Shown here piece by piece: positions 60,008 through 64,000 of a stretch of DNA of 64,000 bases. Position 1 is the stretch's first letter. Each line of letters begins with the position of its first letter. The DNA lies in the NCBI RefSeq assembly GCF_000380985.1, contig NZ_KB905699.1, positions 62,001 to 126,000 on the forward strand. Reading direction: 5' to 3'. Position numbers and translations under genes: made by a program. Below the pieces are notes generated by a model, which was given only the letters and a program-made list of their open reading frames with translations, was not told where the DNA came from and searched no databases. This stretch comes from Proteiniphilum acetatigenes DSM 18083 (GTDB taxonomy: Bacteria; Bacteroidota; Bacteroidia; Bacteroidales; Dysgonomonadaceae).

Positions 60008-60225
60008 ACCAAAATAATTAAGAGTGTGAGACAGGTAGTATCGTGATGTTTAGCAGTCGGTTTATTTAATATACAAAGAAAACAAATTAGGAGAGATTTT
60101 TGAGGAGTATAACGTTTTTTAACTATGCTGGCGCCTTGATAGGAAGCTACATTGGAAGAGATGAAGGTATGCGGTAAAGGGGAAAGGATTTATGGAAATG
60201 GCTGAGGATTCCGGGAAAAATCATG

Positions 60226-60233
60226 TAAATTTG
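60226..60233 (+). promoter_or_regulatory. Possible -7 box of nadB
   Basis: TAAATTTG, 28 bases before the nadB start. No clear TTTG precedes it. Confidence 0.45.
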
Positions 60234-60261
60234 TATCGGAATAATCCTAAAAAAGAGGGAA

Positions 60262-61842
60262 ATGGTTTATAGATACGATTTTCTGGTGATTGGTTCGGGT
60301 ATTGCCGGAATGAGCTACGCCCTGAAAGTAGCAAAACATGGAAGAGTAGCTATTGCGGCAAAGAATTCACTCGAAGATGCCAATACATATTATGCACAAG
60401 GAGGAATTGCCTCTGTAACTAATCCGTGGGATAATTTCGAGAAGCATATAACCGACACGTTGGATGCCGGAGCAGGGCTTTGTGACGTGGAGGTGGTGGA
60501 AAAAGTGGTGCGTGAAGCGCCTGATCAAATCAGAGAACTGATAAGATGGGGAGTTGATTTTGATAAAGATGATAAAGGCAACTTCGATCTCCACCGGGAA
60601 GGAGGACATTCTGAATTTCGTATTTTGCATCATAAGGATAATACCGGGGCAGAAATCCAGGACAGCCTGATTGAAACTATCCGAAAACATCCTAATATCG
60701 ATGTCTTTGATCATCATTTTGCGATAGAAGTGCTTACGCAGCACCATTTGGGACAGGTAGTTACCAGGCATACTTCGGGCATTGAATGTTACGGGGCTTA
60801 CATCCTCAACCAGGAGACCAATGAAATCGATACATTTCTTGCCCGGGTTACCATGATGGCCACAGGCGGGATTGGCTGTATTTATCAGACCACCACTAAT
60901 CCGCTGGTCGCTACAGGCGACGGTATTGCTATGGTAGCGCGTGCCAAGGGCGAGATCAAAGGGATGGAATTTGTGCAATTTCATCCCACCGCATTATATC
61001 ATCCCGGTGCACGCCCTTCGTTTCTTATTACCGAGGCGATGCGTGGCTACGGAGGTGTGTTGAAGACACTCGACGGGAAAGAGTTTATGCACAAATATGA
61101 TGATCGGGGCTCGCTTGCTCCCCGTGATATTGTTGCTCGTGCAATCGATACCGAGATGAAAGAGAAAGGTTTTGAGCATCTCTTTCTGGATGTAACCCAT
61201 AAAGACCCTGAGGAAACTCGGAAACATTTTCCCACCATTTATGAAAAATGTCTTTCCTACGGAATAGATATTACTAAAGATATGATCCCTGTGGCTCCTG
61301 CGGCTCACTATTTGTGTGGAGGGATTAAAGTAAATATGGATGGAGAGACCAGTATCAGTCGCCTTTATGCTAACGGTGAGTGTGCTTGTACCGGACTTCA
61401 CGGAGCCAATCGGCTGGCATCGAATTCCTTGATCGAAGCGGTAGTTTTCGCTGATGCTGCGGCGAAACACTCTATCCCTCTCTTCAGGCAGTACCCGTTC
61501 CGGGAAGATATTCCATCCTGGAATGCCGAAGGAGTAACCTCTCCCGAAGAAATGGTGTTGATTACGCAGAGTTACAGGGAAGTGGGACAGATCATGTCGT
61601 CATATGTGGGTATTGTCCGTTCGGATTTACGTTTACAAAGAGCACTTAACCGGCTGAATATCCTGTTCCGGGAAACTGAGGACCTCTTCCAGCGTTCTGT
61701 GGTATCGCGTGATATTTGTGAGTTGAGAAATATCATCAAGGTGGGATATATGGTTATTAAACAGGCTATGGTACGAAAAGAGAGCAGAGGATTGCATTAT
61801 ACCGTTGATTATCCCGGCCAGGATCCCGATTCGGTACTTTAA
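60262..61842 (+). CDS. nadB: L-aspartate oxidase
   Basis: 526-residue flavoprotein that oxidises L-aspartate to iminoaspartate in NAD synthesis. FLVIGSGIAGMSYALKVAKH is the FAD-binding site. DANTYYAQGGIASV, LHREGGHSEFRILHHKDNTG and EFVQFHPTALYHPG are the conserved active-site stretches; GLHGANRLASNSLIEAVVFA is the C-terminal FAD contact. Length is normal. It leads a plus-strand run with folP, cdaA and recF. Confidence 0.96.
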   Translation: MVYRYDFLVIGSGIAGMSYALKVAKHGRVAIAAKNSLEDANTYYAQGGIASVTNPWDNFEKHITDTLDAGAGLCDVEVVEKVVREAPDQIRELIRWGVDFDKDDKGNFDLHREGGHSEFRILHHKDNTGAEIQDSLIETIRKHPNIDVFDHHFAIEVLTQHHLGQVVTRHTSGIECYGAYILNQETNEIDTFLARVTMMATGGIGCIYQTTTNPLVATGDGIAMVARAKGEIKGMEFVQFHPTALYHPGARPSFLITEAMRGYGGVLKTLDGKEFMHKYDDRGSLAPRDIVARAIDTEMKEKGFEHLFLDVTHKDPEETRKHFPTIYEKCLSYGIDITKDMIPVAPAAHYLCGGIKVNMDGETSISRLYANGECACTGLHGANRLASNSLIEAVVFADAAAKHSIPLFRQYPFREDIPSWNAEGVTSPEEMVLITQSYREVGQIMSSYVGIVRSDLRLQRALNRLNILFRETEDLFQRSVVSRDICELRNIIKVGYMVIKQAMVRKESRGLHYTVDYPGQDPDSVL

Positions 61843-61846
61843 GATT

Positions 61847-61910
61847 CAAAATTCAAGATTTAAGATTCAAACTTCTCAACTTCTTGACTTCTCAGTTCTA
61901 CAATTATTGA
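61847..61910. repeat. Simple repeat between nadB and folP
   Basis: Iterated gattcaa/gatttaagattcaa followed by cttctcaacttcttgactt. A similar word (aagattcaag) occurs near 53037-53046. No hairpin seen. Confidence 0.45.
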
Positions 61911-61914
61911 AAGA

Positions 61915-62751
61915 ATGAAGACAATTAATATAAACGGTCAACTGGTTGATTTTTCCACACCCCGTGTGATGGGTATTGTAAATATCACCCCGGATTCCTT
62001 CTTTTCAGGTAGCAGAACAGAAGCTGCCAACGAGATCATAGAGAGATGTGCCCGGATAATCAGAGAGGGCGGGACAATAATCGATGTGGGCGCACAATCC
62101 TCTTCTCCTGCCTCCCGGTTTCTCGATGCAAAAGAGGAGACCGAACGGCTGATGCCTGCTCTGAAGTTAATCCGTAATGAATTTCCCGATACGATCCTTT
62201 CTGTGGATACATTTTATGCTGATGTGGCGAAGGAGTCCGTAGAAGAATATGGAGTGAATATCATCAACGACATTTCGGGAGGACAGATAGATGAACGGAT
62301 GTTTCCGGTTGTGGCTCAACTGAATGTTCCTTATATTCTGATGCATATGCGTGGTACACCGCAGACAATGCAGCAGTTTACCCATTATGACAATTTTATT
62401 CAGGATATCCTCTATTATTTCTCTGAGCGTAAGGCAAAATTGAATCAACTCGGAGTAAGTGATGTGATCATAGACCCCGGTTTCGGATTCAGTAAAACAA
62501 TCTCTCAAAATTATGAATTGATGGCTTATCTGAAATATTTTCATATCTTTGAGGAACCTATACTGGTAGGAATATCGCGAAAATCGATGATCTACAAACT
62601 GCTCGGAACTACACCTGAAGAAAGCCTGAACGGTACATCCGTGCTCAATGCGGTGGCGTTGCTTTCAGGAGCTGACATCCTGCGGGTGCATGATGTGAAA
62701 GAGGCTGTAGAATGCGTGAAAATCATCGAAAACATTGCATTTGATTCATAA
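61915..62751 (+). CDS. folP: Dihydropteroate synthase
   Basis: 278-residue TIM-barrel enzyme joining p-aminobenzoate to pterin in folate synthesis; target of sulfonamides. MGIVNITPDSFFSGSR is the first conserved loop, IIDVGAQSSSPASRF the second (usually GxxSTRPG), INDISGG and ILMHMRGTPQTMQ follow, then IIDPGFGFSKTISQNYEL and VGISRKSMIYKLLG. The second loop reads SSSPASR in place of STRPG, as in other Bacteroidota. It is 6 bases before the diadenylate cyclase gene. Confidence 0.95.
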   Translation: MKTININGQLVDFSTPRVMGIVNITPDSFFSGSRTEAANEIIERCARIIREGGTIIDVGAQSSSPASRFLDAKEETERLMPALKLIRNEFPDTILSVDTFYADVAKESVEEYGVNIINDISGGQIDERMFPVVAQLNVPYILMHMRGTPQTMQQFTHYDNFIQDILYYFSERKAKLNQLGVSDVIIDPGFGFSKTISQNYELMAYLKYFHIFEEPILVGISRKSMIYKLLGTTPEESLNGTSVLNAVALLSGADILRVHDVKEAVECVKIIENIAFDS

Positions 62752-62757
62752 GAAAAT

Positions 62758-63519
62758 ATGTTCTCACATTTTGGAATAAAAGATTTCATTGATGTAGTGC
62801 TGGTAGCGCTACTTCTTTACTACCTGTTCCGGTTGGTGAAGATCTCGGGGATGCGTCCACTCTTTCTCGGAATCCTGGTTTTCATGGTAATCTGGATTCT
62901 GGTCTCACGGGTATTTAATATGGTATTGCTCGGATCCATCCTTGACCAGTTTGTGAGTGTGGGACTTTTCTTATTGGTAATCCTTTTTCAGGATGAGATC
63001 CGACGTTTTCTGATGTCACTCGGTTCCAAAAAAGGGTGGAACTTTATCACAAAACTTTTCTTTCCCAGTGATAAGCAGAAGAACGATAAGTCGTACCTGA
63101 CGCCTATCGTGCTTGCGTGTATGAACATGTCAAGAACCAATACAGGAGCACTGATTGCTATTCAGGGTGATCTTCATTTAGGCCTTTATGAACAGACCGG
63201 TGAAATTGTCAATGCCGATATATCGTCGCGACTTATTGAGAATATTTTTTTCAAGAACAGCCCGCTGCATGACGGCGCCATGATTGTTGTCGGAAAGAAG
63301 ATCAAGGCTGCGGGATGTATTTTACCCATCTCTCAGAATCCCAATATTCCCACTCATCTTGGATTGCGTCACAGGGCCGGATTGGGAATATCTCAGGAGA
63401 CCGATGCGAAAGTGATTATCGTTTCCGAAGAGAGAGGTAAGATATCATTTGCTTCACAGGGACGGCTCAAAATGAATATTTCTCCCGAGGATCTCCAGCG
63501 GCTGTTATTTGAGGAATGA
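62758..63519 (+). CDS. cdaA: Diadenylate cyclase (CdaA type)
   Basis: 253 residues with three N-terminal membrane helices and a DisA_N domain that makes c-di-AMP from two ATP. The DGA motif is in NSPLHDGAMIVVGKKI and the RHR motif in THLGLRHRAGLGIS. The helix linker (ILFQDEIRRFLMSLG) matches CdaA. Only 6 bases separate it from folP, a pairing common in Bacteroidota. c-di-AMP controls potassium and osmotic balance in many bacteria. Confidence 0.94.
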   Translation: MFSHFGIKDFIDVVLVALLLYYLFRLVKISGMRPLFLGILVFMVIWILVSRVFNMVLLGSILDQFVSVGLFLLVILFQDEIRRFLMSLGSKKGWNFITKLFFPSDKQKNDKSYLTPIVLACMNMSRTNTGALIAIQGDLHLGLYEQTGEIVNADISSRLIENIFFKNSPLHDGAMIVVGKKIKAAGCILPISQNPNIPTHLGLRHRAGLGISQETDAKVIIVSEERGKISFASQGRLKMNISPEDLQRLLFEE

Positions 63520-63548
63520 GACGATTGTGTCGTTGAGATTTCAATATT

Positions 63549-64000
63549 ATGATTTTAAAAGAACTTTCCCTTATTAATTATAAAAACCTGACTCAGGCAG
63601 ATCTTACATTGTCTCCTAAGATGAATTGTTTCATTGGTGACAACGGGATGGGGAAGACTAATCTGCTCGATGCCGTCTATTACCTCTCCTTTTGCAGGAG
63701 TTATATGAATCCCGTCGATTCGCAGATCATAAGACATGGCGAAGAGGTTTGTATGCTACAGGGAAAGTATGAGTTCGAAGATGATACCAAAGAGGAGATC
63801 TATTGTGCTATCCGTCGCCGGCAAAAAAAGCAGTTCAAGCGCAATAAGAAAGAATATGAACGGCTTTCAGACCATATCGGACTGATCCCGTTGGTAATGA
63901 TATCCCCGGATGATAATGAACTGATTACCGGTGGGAGTGAGGTGCGTCGAAGATTTATGGATATGGCTGTTTCTCAGTTTGATAAGGAATATCTGCGGGC
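63549..64000 (+). CDS. recF: DNA replication and repair protein RecF (3' end outside window)
   Basis: SMC-like ATPase in recombinational repair. The frame starts MILKELSLINYKNL and is open to the window edge (150 codons). CFIGDNGMGKTNLLDAVYYL is the Walker A region with its usual FIG-NG-GKTN-LEA pattern, and MISPDDNELITGGSEVRRRF is the RecF signature around residue 120. It starts 30 bases after the cdaA stop. Confidence 0.95.
   Translation, partial: MILKELSLINYKNLTQADLTLSPKMNCFIGDNGMGKTNLLDAVYYLSFCRSYMNPVDSQIIRHGEEVCMLQGKYEFEDDTKEEIYCAIRRRQKKQFKRNKKEYERLSDHIGLIPLVMISPDDNELITGGSEVRRRFMDMAVSQFDKEYLR

Overview
The window looks like a chromosomal segment of a saccharolytic Bacteroidota bacterium, most likely order Bacteroidales. 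The signs are two SusC/SusD pairs, a one-protein hybrid two-component regulator, many lipoproteins, promoters of the TTTG-N18/19-TAnnTTTG type and no consistent Shine-Dalgarno sequences. Family Dysgonomonadaceae (Proteiniphilum/Petrimonas-like) is a guess from gene style only.

Region 1 (1-10.7 kb, minus strand) is a compact fructan utilisation locus. It holds a hybrid sensor whose periplasmic part is a sugar-binding fold, then SusC, SusD, a surface lipoprotein in the SusE position and a GH32 fructanase cut by the window edge. Region 2 (10.8-15.4 kb, minus) is housekeeping: RNase Z, QueE, QueD, a membrane-anchored EEP-family phosphodiesterase and two adjacent rhomboid proteases. Region 3 (15.5-19.1 kb) has an HU gene and tRNA-Lys(CTT), then a graveyard. 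A 48-base copy of the tRNA 3' half lies 2 kb downstream, and between and just beyond the two copies are remnants of a tyrosine integrase, an IS256-type transposase, a probable pdeM and a DJ-1/PfpI gene, plus one intact DUF72 gene.

Region 4 (19.1-22.8 kb, plus) carries a GH92 mannosidase, a basic-secretory-protein peptidase and a FucU/RbsD mutarotase. Region 5 (22.9-57.8 kb, minus) is a very large glycan catabolism region of unclear substrate. It includes a triple-domain esterase/esterase/BNR_4 protein, alkaline phosphatase, a DUF1080 protein, a BNR_4 lipoprotein, a second SusC/D operon with two accessory lipoproteins, and M20, DapA-like and epimerase-like enzymes. It continues with an NRAMP-fold transporter lacking the metal motifs, a beta-helix protein, a SASA-esterase fusion, four consecutive exported Gfo/Idh/MocA oxidoreductases with a DoxX membrane protein, NagB, NagA, an MFS sugar permease and a XylR/AraC-type regulator. 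The likely logic is outer-membrane capture, esterase and lyase trimming, periplasmic oxidation and cleavage, then entry as amino sugar through NagA/NagB.

Region 6 (57.8-64 kb) has a predicted small RNA, rpsO, a carboxypeptidase-regulatory-domain protein, nadB, folP, a diadenylate cyclase gene and the start of recF.

The most interesting signals are the exported oxidoreductase/DoxX cluster with DUF1080, the small RNA with an exact Bacteroidota promoter and terminator, a dispersed intergenic repeat family of about 50-85 bases, the tRNA-Lys attachment scar, and a shared upstream element at almost equal distance from two operons.
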